This document shows positions 25,053-33,691 of a DNA stretch of 52,275 nucleotides, piece after piece. Both the position numbers and the translations under genes were made by a program. Within the stretch, counting starts at the first letter, position 1, and each line of letters opens with the position of its first letter. Source of the DNA: Clostridiales bacterium (lineage in GTDB: Bacteria > Bacillota > Clostridia > Christensenellales > Borkfalkiaceae); the NCBI GenBank assembly GCA_015069485.1, contig SVIM01000011.1:1-52275 (forward strand). Direction: 5' to 3'. The notes beneath the pieces were generated by a model. That model ran no database searches. It saw nothing but the letters and a program-made list of their open reading frames with translations, and was not told the origin of the DNA.

Positions 25053-26144
25053 ATGAAAAAATTAACAAGGCTTTTATTAATAGCGCTTGGCACGGCGTCC
25101 GTTTTGGGTGCTGCCGGCTGCGCTACCACCACGACCGCTTCGGTTGCTACTAACGCTAACTGGTATTTATCCACGGGATTTTCCGGCATACAGCTTACCT
25201 CCATTGAAGGAAACGAAGGCTTTTGCGCGGAAGAATTAAAATATAGCGTTTCACTTAAGGACGATTCTTCCACCAACGAATATTATAGCGTGGTTTACGA
25301 CGAAGGCTCGTTTTACACCACCAAATTTTACGGCGTAAACTTTGATTGGCAGGGCGATAAGGTGTTAGACGAATATAAAACGCAAAAAACGGAAGCCGTT
25401 TACGCGTTTGAAACTACCCTTTCAGTTAGCGGAAAATATTTGCATAAGGACGGCGGAGAGGTTGCCTTTGAAGATACCGTTAGCACCGTTTGCTACTTTA
25501 AATCGACGGCAAAAAACCTTGCCCCCGTTTATAGCCAACAAATTATGCACAGTACCTCGCCCGCTTCTAACAAGCCCGAAAACGCAGAGCAAATGACGAA
25601 AAAATACGATTATTCCTGCACCACCTATTACGACGAGGCTTGCGCTAACGCCACCGTTATTTACGACGATTTAAACGGCGATGGCGACAAAACATTTACC
25701 GTAAATAACCTTGACCAAACGCTCTATTCACTTTTTGACAACGCAAGCGTTATTATCGCTATGCGCTCGTTAGATACTAACGCCGAAAGCTTTGCAAAGC
25801 TTATAAGCACCTTTATTCCCGTTGAAAACGGCGCATCTACCTACGGCATTAGCAAAGCCTCTAGCGGAACGCTTGGCGAAGGGGACGAAGGCATTAAAAA
25901 CGCCTTGGTTGAAGCAGGCTATGTAACGGCAGACGCAGAGGTTGCCTTTAACCGCCTTAACACCGCTTTACAAGAGGATATGCAGGGGGGAACCCGTTCC
26001 TACTGGTATGCTTCGGTAAGCGACCAAAGCGCAAATTTATGCCGTTCTACCCTTTTAAAAATGGCTACCCCCTTAAGCTTTGGCTTGGGCACTTTAGAAT
26101 ACGAGCTTGAAGAGGTTGTAAGCGTTTTAGGCGCAGGGGTATAG
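25053..26144 (+). CDS. Lipoprotein of unknown function
   Basis: A 363-residue exported lipoprotein. Start at the ATG MKKLTRLL, with AAAAGGA 7 bases upstream; an in-frame TTG earlier lacks a ribosome binding site. The signal peptide ends at lipobox LGAAGC with Cys23 as the lipidated residue, followed by a Thr-rich linker. The body is rich in Tyr, Ser and acidic residues with predicted beta character (for example EYYSVVYDEGSFYTTKFYG), then helical near the C-terminus. I recognise no domain. It is followed after five bases by a 92-residue protein, then a terminator. Confidence 0.75.
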   Translation: MKKLTRLLLIALGTASVLGAAGCATTTTASVATNANWYLSTGFSGIQLTSIEGNEGFCAEELKYSVSLKDDSSTNEYYSVVYDEGSFYTTKFYGVNFDWQGDKVLDEYKTQKTEAVYAFETTLSVSGKYLHKDGGEVAFEDTVSTVCYFKSTAKNLAPVYSQQIMHSTSPASNKPENAEQMTKKYDYSCTTYYDEACANATVIYDDLNGDGDKTFTVNNLDQTLYSLFDNASVIIAMRSLDTNAESFAKLISTFIPVENGASTYGISKASSGTLGEGDEGIKNALVEAGYVTADAEVAFNRLNTALQEDMQGGTRSYWYASVSDQSANLCRSTLLKMATPLSFGLGTLEYELEEVVSVLGAGV

Positions 26145-26149
26145 CCCTT

Positions 26150-26428
26150 ATGCTGTTAAAAATATGCGTTAATTCTTCCGCGCGTGATAGCGATTACGGC
26201 GGGGAACAGATTTTGCAAATTAAAAAAGGGGAATTCGTTTTAGACGAAATTTTTAGGCTTCACTTTTTTAGGCTTATAATAGACGAAATTATAGACGGCG
26301 CCGTATGCTTTAGGCTTATGGAAGGCGCAACGCCCCATTACTTCGTTTTAGAGCCAAACGATAGAATTGCTACTTTTGAAAGGGAAACCTCGATAGGATA
26401 CGACTTTTTTAAGTTTGAGCTGATTTAA
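26150..26428 (+). CDS. Small protein of unknown function, coupled to the lipoprotein gene
   Basis: A 92-residue soluble protein beginning MLLKICVNSSARDSDYGG. It has no signal peptide or membrane segment and is dominated by alternating hydrophobic and charged residues (FVLDEIFRLHFFRLIIDEI). No family was recognised. It begins five bases after the lipoprotein stop without a strong ribosome binding site of its own, which suggests translational coupling. The strong terminator right after it supports it being the last gene of the unit. Confidence 0.6.
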   Translation: MLLKICVNSSARDSDYGGEQILQIKKGEFVLDEIFRLHFFRLIIDEIIDGAVCFRLMEGATPHYFVLEPNDRIATFERETSIGYDFFKFELI

Positions 26429-26443
26429 ATTTATATTAAAATT

Positions 26444-26487
26444 GCGCCCTGCGTTATAAAAACGCAGGGCGCTTCTTTTTATTTTTT
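26444..26487 (+). terminator. Terminator of the lipoprotein unit
   Basis: GCGCCCTGCGTT (26444-26455) pairs with AACGCAGGGCGC (26461-26472), then TTCTTTTTATTTTTT. Confidence 0.93.
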
Positions 26488-26524
26488 AGTAAAATTAAGG
26501 CTTGCAGGAGTATGCTTTAAGCCG

Positions 26525-26568
26525 TAAAAAAAGGCGTTGGATCGCATATATTAGCCACCCAACGCCTT
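26525..26568 (-). terminator. Terminator after rubredoxin
   Basis: Minus strand AGGCGTTGG...CCAACGCCT followed by TTTTTTT. It ends the flavodiiron-rubredoxin unit. Confidence 0.88.
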
Positions 26569-26583
26569 TATGGAAGTTATTTA

Positions 26584-26742
26584 TTATTCTTGTGAAAAAT
26601 CTTCTTTGCCAGCTCCGCATAAGGGGCAAGCGAAATCTTCGGGCAAGTTTTCCCAAGGAGTGCCGGGGGCAATACCTTCTTCGGGACAGCCTTCTGCTTC
26701 GTCGTAAACCCATCCGCATACGTCGCATACGTATTTGCTCAT
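26584..26742 (-). CDS. Rubredoxin
   Basis: A 52-residue protein beginning [18 protein letters not shown]. It has the two CxxC knuckles of rubredoxin, CDVCG (6-10) and CPLCG (39-43), plus the conserved [15 protein letters not shown] core. It holds one Fe(Cys)4 centre and carries electrons. Strong AAGGAGGA ribosome binding site. It lies 64 bases downstream of the flavodiiron gene on the same strand, so it is almost certainly its electron donor in NADH-dependent reduction of O2 (or NO). Confidence 0.97.
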   Translation of the reverse strand: MSKYVCDVCGWVYDEAEGCPEEGIAPGTPWENLPEDFACPLCGAGKEDFSQE

Positions 26743-26790
26743 AATTTTTCCTCCTTATTTTTTTATTTATATACGGCTTATGCCGTGTAA

Positions 26791-26856
26791 TTCGTTTGCA
26801 AGCGCATCAATTTGCGCCGTGCAGTTCGTTTGCAAGCGCATCAATTTGCGCCGTGC
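26791..26856. repeat. Tandem duplication (34-bp period) at the 3' end of the flavodiiron gene
   Basis: The same 32 bases beginning TTCGTTTGCAAGCGCATC occur at 26791-26822 and 26825-26856. Because 34 is not a multiple of three, the second copy is read in another frame and meets a TGA at 26807-26809. In the original frame the downstream copy would encode QIDALANELHGISRI and a stop. Confidence 0.9.
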
Positions 26857-27964
26857 TTTCTTCGTTAAGCGCAGAAAGAATTTTTACACCGCTTTGCGTG
26901 TAGTTAAGGCTTTTGCAATTTTCAAGCATAGCGCGCATAACCTTGGTTGCCATGGGCATCCAAGTTCCGTTTTCCATAAAGGCTACCGTGCGGTTTTGGA
27001 AATTGCGCTCCGTTAAATTGTGCAAAAATTCGCGCATAAAGGGAAAGGCGTCGCCGTTGTAGGTTGTGGTTGCTAAAACGATTTTACCGTAGCGGAAGGC
27101 GTCTTCCACCGCTTCGTGCATATCGCAACGAGCCAAGTCGTTTACCACTACCTTAACTCCCCTATCTTTAAGCTTTTGCGCTAACATATTAACGGCCTTT
27201 TTAGTGTTGCCGTAAACGGAGGTATAGGCGATTACGACGCCTTCACTTTCCACGCCGTAGCTTGACCAAATATTATATAGGTTGAGATAGTACCCTAAAT
27301 TTTTGCTTAAAACGGGGCCGTGCAGGGGGCATATATACGAAATATCTACGCCCGCAAGCTTTTTTAAAAGCCCTTGCACCTGAACGCCGTACTTGCCTAC
27401 TATGCCGAAATAATATCTTCTTGCTTCGCACGCCCAGTCCTCGTCGGTATCTAACGCGCCGAACTTACCGAAGGCGTCGGCGGAAAAAAGCGTTTTAGAA
27501 AGCTTATCGTAGGTTAGCATAACCTCTGGCCAATGCACCATAGGCGCAGTTAAAAATTTTAAGGTGTGAGCGCCTAAACAAAGCTCGTCGCCGTCTGCCA
27601 CCACCACTTGTCTTTGCGAAAAGTCCGTGCCGAAATAGTTTTGCATCATAGCAAACGCCTTTTTGGTAGAAACTATTTTAGCGTTGGGATATGCGCTTGC
27701 GAACGCAAGAACATTTGCCGAGTGGTCGGGCTCCATATGCTGAACTATTAAATAGCTTGGCAATTTTTCACCCAAGGCGTTTTTTAAGTTGTTAAGCCAC
27801 TCTTCTTTAAAGCAAGCGTCAACGGAATCCATAACGGCAATCTTTTCGTCAACGATTAGGTAGGAATTATACGCCATGCCGTTGGGCACCTTATACATAC
27901 CTTCGAAAAGGTCGATTTTTTTATCGTTTACACCAATATATAAAATATTTTGAGCAAGCTCCAT
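26807..27964 (-). CDS. Flavodiiron protein (O2/NO reductase, A-type flavoprotein)
   Basis: A 385-residue protein with an N-terminal metallo-beta-lactamase-like diiron domain (about 1-250) and a C-terminal flavodoxin domain (about 253-385, FMN loop AYTSVYGNTKKA). The diiron ligand motif HMEPDH (76-81) is intact, as are later His/Asp ligands in MVHWPEVM, SADAFG and PLHGPVL. It reduces O2 to water (or NO to N2O), protecting anaerobes. Rubredoxin follows in the same unit. The C-terminus has been altered by a 34-bp-period duplication, so the last residues ELHGAN replace an inferred ELHGISRI end; this should not touch the active sites. Confidence 0.93.
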   Translation of the reverse strand: MELAQNILYIGVNDKKIDLFEGMYKVPNGMAYNSYLIVDEKIAVMDSVDACFKEEWLNNLKNALGEKLPSYLIVQHMEPDHSANVLAFASAYPNAKIVSTKKAFAMMQNYFGTDFSQRQVVVADGDELCLGAHTLKFLTAPMVHWPEVMLTYDKLSKTLFSADAFGKFGALDTDEDWACEARRYYFGIVGKYGVQVQGLLKKLAGVDISYICPLHGPVLSKNLGYYLNLYNIWSSYGVESEGVVIAYTSVYGNTKKAVNMLAQKLKDRGVKVVVNDLARCDMHEAVEDAFRYGKIVLATTTYNGDAFPFMREFLHNLTERNFQNRTVAFMENGTWMPMATKVMRAMLENCKSLNYTQSGVKILSALNEESTAQIDALANELHGAN

Positions 27965-28061
27965 ATATTCTCCGTTAATAAATTATTGGTATTATTTTAA
28001 TAAAAATTCAGCTTACAATCTATTAAATAGATATAATAGGCGCATCGCCTTCTTTTACAAA

Positions 28062-30251
28062 TTAAAGTCCAAGCAACGAGAATAAGTTGTATTCGCTGAA
28101 AATTACTACCGCAACGAGAGAGATAGTGGACATAATTTTAATTAAAATGTCGAGAGAAGGACCAACGGTATCCTTTAAAGGATCGCCAACGGTATCGCCT
28201 ACGACGGAAGCGTCGTGCGCGGAAGAGCCCTTGCCGTGACCTTCAACGCCACCCGATTCGATATATTTTTTAGCGTTATCCCAAGCACCGCCGGAGTTAC
28301 CGCAGAATATTGCAAGCATAATTGCAGAAACGGTTGCGCCGATTAAAATACCGCCAACGAACTGCGCGCCGAAAATAAAGCCGGAAACGACGGGAATTGC
28401 AATTGCGATTATGCAGGGAACGCGCATTTCTTTAAGAGAGCCTTGAGAAGAAATTTCGATACAGGTTTTATAGTCGGGCTTCGCTTCGCCGGTTAAAATA
28501 CCCTTAATTTCGTTGAACTGACGGCGAACCTCTTCAACCATTTTTCTTGCAGCCTTTGCAACCGCTTCAATAAGCATACCGCTGAACATATAGGGAAGAG
28601 CCGCACCTACCAAAGCACCGCAAAGAGTTAAGGGCTGCATTACGTTTAATACGAGCGAATCCATCCAGTTTTGAACCATATTAATATCGCCCATAAACGC
28701 GAAGAGATAAGAGGTCATCATAGAAAGCGCAGCCAAAGCAGCCGAGCCGATTGCAAAGCCCTTACCGATTGCCGCCGTAGTATTACCTACTGAATCGAGT
28801 TTATCGGTAATAGCGCGCACTTCTTTGCCAAGCTCGCTCATTTCTGCAATACCGCCGGCGTTATCGGAGATAGGGCCGTAGGTATCAACGGAAACGGTTG
28901 CCGCAACGAAGGAAAGCATACCGAGCGCCGCACAGGAAATACCGTACATACCGGCAACTGCAAACGAGCCGAAAATTGCTACTGCAAGAACTATTACGGG
29001 AGCCATACAGCTTATCATACCCGTTGCCAAGCCTTGAGTTATGGTGAGCGCAGAGCCTTCTTTAGAAGCGCCTGCAATGTTTTTAGTAGGTTTAAAGTCG
29101 TAGCTGGTGTAATATTCGGAAATCATACCGATAATAATACCCGTTGCGATACCGAAAATTGCCGCTACCCAAGGTGAAAAGTTACCGAGCTTAAAGCCGA
29201 TAACCTTTAACGCTTCCGCGTCAGCGTTTTGGAACATAAAGAAGCTTAATAAGAAGCTGCCTACGATAGCTACGCCTGCGGAAATCCAGGTTGCGATATT
29301 AAGCTCCCTATGTACTTGGTCGGAAAGCTTTTTCTTTAATAATAAGTACGCGATACCGATTACGCAGCCGATTAAGCCAACGCCTGCAAAAATTAAGGGG
29401 AATAAAAGCAAGATGTTAAGAAGCTCGCCGGAAACGATTTGCTTAACGCACATTTCGCAACCGAGAATTACGCCCGAAAGCATTGCCCCTACGAAGGATT
29501 CTAAAAGGTCAGAGCCTAAGCCCGCTACGTCGCCTACGTTGTCGCCAACGTTATCTGCAATGGTTGCAGGGTTTCTGGGGTCGTCTTCGGGGATATGCGC
29601 TTCCGTTTTACCAACTAAGTCTGCGCCCATATCTGCAGCCTTGGTATAGATACCACCGCCTACACGGTTGAAAAGCGCGATAACCGAGCAGCCTAACGCA
29701 TAGCCTGAAAGAGTCATAGTAAAGCCCGTTTCGAGCGCGGGAAAGATTAAGCCGTGCTGAACGGTGCCGTTAGCAACGTCGCTGATTTGACCTAACGCCA
29801 TACCGAATAAAAGCACGACGATTAACACGCCGAAAAGCGCAAAGCCTGCAACGCAAAGGCCCATAACGGAGCCGCCCTTAAAGGCAACCTTTAAGGTTTT
29901 GCCCAAGTCGCCCGTTTCCCTTGCGCTGTTTGCAACCCTAACGTTTGCGTAGGTTGCTATTTTCATACCTACCCAGCCTGCCGTAGCGGACATAACTGCG
30001 CCGATAACGAAGGCAACGCCCGTTTGCCAGCTGATTAAAACGCCCAAAATTACCGCAATTACCGCACCGATAATGCCTACGATTTTATATTCGTAGCGAA
30101 TAAAAGCGTTTGCGCCAATGCGAATTGCTTCTGCAATTTCCTTCATACGGTCCGTTCCTTCTTCCATCCTTTTTACGGAAAGGAAGTTAAACGCCGCGTA
30201 TGAAACAGCCAAAATTACGGCCAAAGCCACAATTAAGAGTAAAAGTTCCAT
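28062..30251 (-). CDS. hppA: Membrane-bound ion-pumping pyrophosphatase (K+-dependent type)
   Basis: A 729-residue polytopic protein, about 16 helices. It hydrolyses PPi and pumps H+ or Na+ across the membrane. The catalytic signature EDDPRNPATIADNVGDNVGD is intact, as are the C-terminal GGAWDNAKKYIE and KGSSAHDASVVGDTVGDPLK segments. The segment GNTTAAIGKGFAIGS has Ala where K+-independent enzymes have Lys, so by family rule it should be K+-dependent; many of these in Clostridia pump Na+, but the ion cannot be read with certainty. It is a single-gene unit with its own promoter and has a GGGAG ribosome binding site. Confidence 0.96.
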   Translation of the reverse strand: MELLLLIVALAVILAVSYAAFNFLSVKRMEEGTDRMKEIAEAIRIGANAFIRYEYKIVGIIGAVIAVILGVLISWQTGVAFVIGAVMSATAGWVGMKIATYANVRVANSARETGDLGKTLKVAFKGGSVMGLCVAGFALFGVLIVVLLFGMALGQISDVANGTVQHGLIFPALETGFTMTLSGYALGCSVIALFNRVGGGIYTKAADMGADLVGKTEAHIPEDDPRNPATIADNVGDNVGDVAGLGSDLLESFVGAMLSGVILGCEMCVKQIVSGELLNILLLFPLIFAGVGLIGCVIGIAYLLLKKKLSDQVHRELNIATWISAGVAIVGSFLLSFFMFQNADAEALKVIGFKLGNFSPWVAAIFGIATGIIIGMISEYYTSYDFKPTKNIAGASKEGSALTITQGLATGMISCMAPVIVLAVAIFGSFAVAGMYGISCAALGMLSFVAATVSVDTYGPISDNAGGIAEMSELGKEVRAITDKLDSVGNTTAAIGKGFAIGSAALAALSMMTSYLFAFMGDINMVQNWMDSLVLNVMQPLTLCGALVGAALPYMFSGMLIEAVAKAARKMVEEVRRQFNEIKGILTGEAKPDYKTCIEISSQGSLKEMRVPCIIAIAIPVVSGFIFGAQFVGGILIGATVSAIMLAIFCGNSGGAWDNAKKYIESGGVEGHGKGSSAHDASVVGDTVGDPLKDTVGPSLDILIKIMSTISLVAVVIFSEYNLFSLLGL

Positions 30252-30302
30252 AATTTTCTCCCATAATGAATTTTTTAATATTTAAAATATTAACCGTATT
30301 TT

Positions 30303-30331
30303 ATTCTATCATTTATTTTTACAAAATGCAA
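30303..30331 (-). promoter_or_regulatory. Promoter of hppA
   Basis: Minus strand TTGCAT (30326-30331), 17 bases, TAGAAT (30303-30308). Confidence 0.65.
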
Positions 30332-30478
30332 CACACTTTTTGCATTTTATATTAAGTATTTTAGTAGCGATTTACAATATAAAAAGGCTTAATATCGGCA
30401 AGCGCCGTTATTTAAATTATTTTTTATACGATATACCAAATATTTAAAAAAATTGAAAAATTTTTAGGAATTTTACGG

Positions 30479-30507
30479 TTGTTTGCAGGCAAATTATATG
30501 CTATAAT
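30479..30507 (+). promoter_or_regulatory. Promoter of the GltD-like gene
   Basis: TTGTTT (30479-30484), 17 bases, TATAAT (30502-30507). Confidence 0.6.
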
Positions 30508-30548
30508 AGGTTTACTTTATAAAGCCAAAAAATTAAGTGGAGAAAATT

Positions 30549-31769
30549 ATGGCGCACAACGTTATTACCGAAGCAAAGAGATGCTTACAATGTAAAAACC
30601 CCCTATGCAAAAGGGGTTGCCCCGTTTCTACCCCTATTCCCGAATTTATTTCTGCCTTTTTAAACGGGGATATTTTAGGCGCGGGCAAAATGCTTTTTGA
30701 TAATAATCCCCTTTCGGTAGTATGCTCGTTAGTATGCAACCACAGCGGACAATGTCAAGGGCTTTGCGTTAAGGGAATTAAGGGCGCGCCCGTAGAAATT
30801 TCTACCATAGAAAATTATATTTCAGACCATTATATCGACGCGTTAGAAGCTAAAAAAACTCCCTCTAACGGCCATAAGGTTGCGGTTGTCGGCTCCGGCC
30901 CGGCAGGCATTACCATTGCTATAAAGCTTGCCGAAATGGGCTACGAGGTTACCGTATTTGAATCTAAATCGGAAATAGGCGGAGTGTTGAGATACGGCAT
31001 ACCATACTTCCGTTTACCCAAGGATATACTTGATAAATATAAAAAATTGATGCTTGCTATGGGCATTAAAATTCGCTTTAACTTAACCATAGGCAAGCCC
31101 TTTGGAATTGAAGAGCTGTTCCGCGACGGCTTTAAGGCAATTTCTATAGGTACGGGCGTGGCGTGGCCTATAAACCTTAATATTAAGGGGGAAACGCTTG
31201 GCAACGTGCATTACGGAGTGCATTATTTACACTCGCCCGAAAGCTTTGATTTAGGCAAAAGAATAATCGTTATAGGCGGTGGTAACGTTGCCATAGACGT
31301 TGCCAGAACAGCTATAAGGCGAGGGGTTAAGGAAGTTAAAATAGTGCTTAGAAGCGACAGATATTCCGCCACTCAAGAGGAAGCGGAATACGCAAAATAC
31401 GACGGCGCGCAGTTTATTTACAACAAAGCGCCCGTAGAAATAACCGAAAATGGCGTTATTTTTAAAAACACCGTTTGCGACGAAAACCATAAGGTCGTTT
31501 CCGTTTTAGAGCCTGCCGAGCTTATGGAGGCGGATAGCGTTTTAATTTGCGTTTCGCAAAAGCCTTCTAATTTGATTTTAACGCAAACCGAGGGCTTGGA
31601 GATAAACGAAAGAGGGCTTGCAAAAATTAACGAGGACGGTGCGACCACTCGTCCCGGCGTGTTTGCCTCGGGCGACGTAGTTAAGGGCGCGAAAACCGTT
31701 GTAGAAGCGGTGCAGTTAAGCAAGCGCGTCGCCTACGCTATAGACGAATATGTTAAGTCGTTACCGTAA
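30549..31769 (+). CDS. GltD-like NAD(P)H/FAD oxidoreductase (stand-alone)
   Basis: A 406-residue protein of the glutamate synthase small subunit/NfnB type. N-terminal Cys clusters (CLQCKNPLCKRGCP and CNHSGQCQGLC) should bind two 4Fe-4S centres. An FAD motif VVGSGPAGITIAIKLAEMG and an NAD(P)H motif VIGGGNVAIDVARTAIRRG follow, and the C-terminal GVFASGDV segment closes the FAD site. The ATG at 30549 is chosen because GTGGAG lies 6-11 bases upstream. No large subunit (gltB) or NfnA partner is near, so the electron acceptor is unknown; it may serve a distant partner. Shorter than typical 450-480 residue GltD. Confidence 0.85.
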   Translation: MAHNVITEAKRCLQCKNPLCKRGCPVSTPIPEFISAFLNGDILGAGKMLFDNNPLSVVCSLVCNHSGQCQGLCVKGIKGAPVEISTIENYISDHYIDALEAKKTPSNGHKVAVVGSGPAGITIAIKLAEMGYEVTVFESKSEIGGVLRYGIPYFRLPKDILDKYKKLMLAMGIKIRFNLTIGKPFGIEELFRDGFKAISIGTGVAWPINLNIKGETLGNVHYGVHYLHSPESFDLGKRIIVIGGGNVAIDVARTAIRRGVKEVKIVLRSDRYSATQEEAEYAKYDGAQFIYNKAPVEITENGVIFKNTVCDENHKVVSVLEPAELMEADSVLICVSQKPSNLILTQTEGLEINERGLAKINEDGATTRPGVFASGDVVKGAKTVVEAVQLSKRVAYAIDEYVKSLP

Positions 31770-31893
31770 CCCTATAAAAAAATAAAGCTACGCGCAAAGC
31801 CGTTTGCCCTTTGGCTAATTACTATAAATCGATATAACGCGCCGTGCTTTAATTGCAGTTTTTTAAAATTTAATAAGCCTTATTTAATAAGAT

Positions 31894-31932
31894 AAGCCGT
31901 CCAAAAACTTGGTGTTTTTGGACGGCTTTATT
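31894..31932. terminator. Bidirectional terminator between GltD-like and HAD genes
   Basis: AAGCCGTCCAAAAAC pairs with GTTTTTGGACGGCTT across a 5-base loop; T-rich sequence follows on the plus strand. It lies between convergent genes. Confidence 0.88.
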
Positions 31933-31961
31933 GCGTTAATCAGCTAATACTGCGGCATCAA

Positions 31962-32600
31962 TTACAACGCCGTTAACAATTCGTAGGTGGAGCTTACTAC
32001 TATATCTGCGCCTGCTTTTATAAGGGCTTGCCTTTCGCCGTAGCCGTACGAAACGCCTATACTTTTTATGCCGTTTTTCTTTGCCCCTAAAATGTCGCCC
32101 TCGCCGTCGCCCACCATAACGGTAGCGCTTTTATCGGCGTTAAGCTCGGCAAGCGCCTTTGAGATTATATAAGGCTTATCCGAGCCGTTTTCCGTTAAGT
32201 TTGCGCCGAAAATTTTAGTAAAATATTTTGCCAAATCAAAATACCCTAAAATGCGCTCGGCGTGCGCTTGAGGCTTACAGGTTGCAACGGCAAGCGTTTT
32301 GCCCTCTGCCTTTAAGGTTGCCAAAACGCCCTGTATGCCGTGTGGCAAATCGCACTCGCAAAGCCCGCATTTAGCGTAATATTCCCTGTAAACCTCCACC
32401 ATATTTTGGCTTTGCTCCTTGTTTACGAAATAATAATTTCTAAAGCTTTGCTGTAAGGGCGGGCCTATAAAATTTTTAATTTCTTCTGCGCTCGGCTCTT
32501 TTAAATTAAGCCTTTCGCACATATATTTAATTCCGTTATAAACGCCCCTTTCGGGTAAGGTTAGCGTTCCGTCTAAATCAAAAAGTATAAGTTTTTTCAT
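31962..32600 (-). CDS. HAD-family phosphatase (phosphoglycolate phosphatase-like)
   Basis: A 212-residue haloacid dehalogenase-type hydrolase. Motif I is LFDLDGTLT (nucleophile Asp8 and acid Asp10), motif II is the Thr of VATCKPQ, motif III the Lys of KPYIISKAL, and motif IV GDGEGDILGAK. A helical cap lies at about residues 15-80. Family members dephosphorylate phosphoglycolate, PPi-related or sugar phosphates; the substrate is not fixed. It has an AGGGGG ribosome binding site and follows the histidine kinase by 41 bases, so it is probably the third gene of that operon. Confidence 0.88.
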   Translation of the reverse strand: MKKLILFDLDGTLTLPERGVYNGIKYMCERLNLKEPSAEEIKNFIGPPLQQSFRNYYFVNKEQSQNMVEVYREYYAKCGLCECDLPHGIQGVLATLKAEGKTLAVATCKPQAHAERILGYFDLAKYFTKIFGANLTENGSDKPYIISKALAELNADKSATVMVGDGEGDILGAKKNGIKSIGVSYGYGERQALIKAGADIVVSSTYELLTAL

Positions 32601-32641
32601 AATTGCCCCCTATATATGCCTTATTTAATGCTCCGTTTGCA

Positions 32642-33691
32642 TTATTTTAAGGGTAAGGTTACGGTAAAGGTAGTGCCTTCGCCCACCTTGCTTGCAACTG
32701 CAATTTTACCGCCGTGCAAATCTATTACCCTTTTAACTATTGCCAGCCCCAAGCCGTTGCCCTTGCTGGAGTGAGAGGCGTCGCATTTGTAATATTTTTC
32801 GAAAATACGGCTAATTTTTTCTTGGCTTATGCCCACGCCGTTATCGCAAATATCCACCTTTAACGAGCCTTCTAATACGCTTAAATAAAGCTTGATTTCA
32901 CCGCCCTGCGGCGTGAATTTTATTGCGTTGTATAAAAGATTAAGCCACACCTGTTGCATAAGCTGGGCGTTGCCCCCAAAGGTGGCTTCCGCTAGGTTAG
33001 AGTTGATCGTTATGTCCTTTTTCGTCCACTCGTTTTCTAAAAGAATAACGCTATCGCGAATTTGCGCGTCGAGCCTATAAGGCTCTTTTGCGCCCAACAT
33101 ATCGCTGCTGTTTAGCCTTGAAAGAAGCAAGGTGTTTTCGGAAAGAAGGGAAAGCCTTTGCGATTCGTCGGCGATTATTTTTAAATATTGCTTTTGCTCC
33201 TCTTCGGTAAGGTTGCCCTCTAAAAGCAGGTTTGCAAAGCCGTTTATGCAAGCGATTGGCGTTTTGAACTCGTGCGAGAAATCGTGCACGAAGCTTTCAC
33301 GCAAGGATTGCACGGTAGAAAGCTCCGCCGCCATTTTATTAAAATTTGAATAAACGTTTTCAAAAACCTCGCCGTCCTCGCTTTTTATACGATAGGAAAA
33401 GTTGCCGTCCGCCACCTGATTTAGCCCGTTGATAAGCTTGTTCGACTGCTCGTAAGAGCGATAGTTAAGGTATATTAGCGCACCCGTTATTAAAACGGCG
33501 CATCCGGGCACGACGAACAGTACTACCACGTACGCGTTGGATTCTTCGATATGCAAAACGTTGTAAACTATAAACAGCACTATTTCCGCCATTAAAAACA
33601 GCACTAACGTAAAAAACAAAAACAGCGTTATAAAGCGCGATTTATACGGCTTTTTGTTTTGGCGGTTAAATAAGCTTTTAAAAATTTTCAT
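32642..33691 (-). CDS. Sensor histidine kinase
   Basis: A 349-residue membrane kinase. Two membrane segments (about 19-45 and 53-76) with only a very short external loop, a HAMP-like linker (about 78-130), a HisKA domain with phospho-acceptor His140 in FSHEFKTP, and a HATPase domain with N-box NLLYNAIKFTP and G-boxes DNGVGIS and GNGLGLAIV. The tiny extracytoplasmic loop suggests sensing within the membrane or through another membrane protein. Its ATG overlaps the response regulator stop by 4 bases. No clear target genes are adjacent except the HAD phosphatase downstream and NSS transporter upstream. Confidence 0.93.
   Translation of the reverse strand: MKIFKSLFNRQNKKPYKSRFITLFLFFTLVLFLMAEIVLFIVYNVLHIEESNAYVVVLFVVPGCAVLITGALIYLNYRSYEQSNKLINGLNQVADGNFSYRIKSEDGEVFENVYSNFNKMAAELSTVQSLRESFVHDFSHEFKTPIACINGFANLLLEGNLTEEEQKQYLKIIADESQRLSLLSENTLLLSRLNSSDMLGAKEPYRLDAQIRDSVILLENEWTKKDITINSNLAEATFGGNAQLMQQVWLNLLYNAIKFTPQGGEIKLYLSVLEGSLKVDICDNGVGISQEKISRIFEKYYKCDASHSSKGNGLGLAIVKRVIDLHGGKIAVASKVGEGTTFTVTLPLK

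Noticed and set aside
26495-26744. ORFs overlapping rubredoxin on both strands
   Set aside because: Arg-rich shadow frames; the rubredoxin frame has both CxxC motifs and a strong ribosome binding site.
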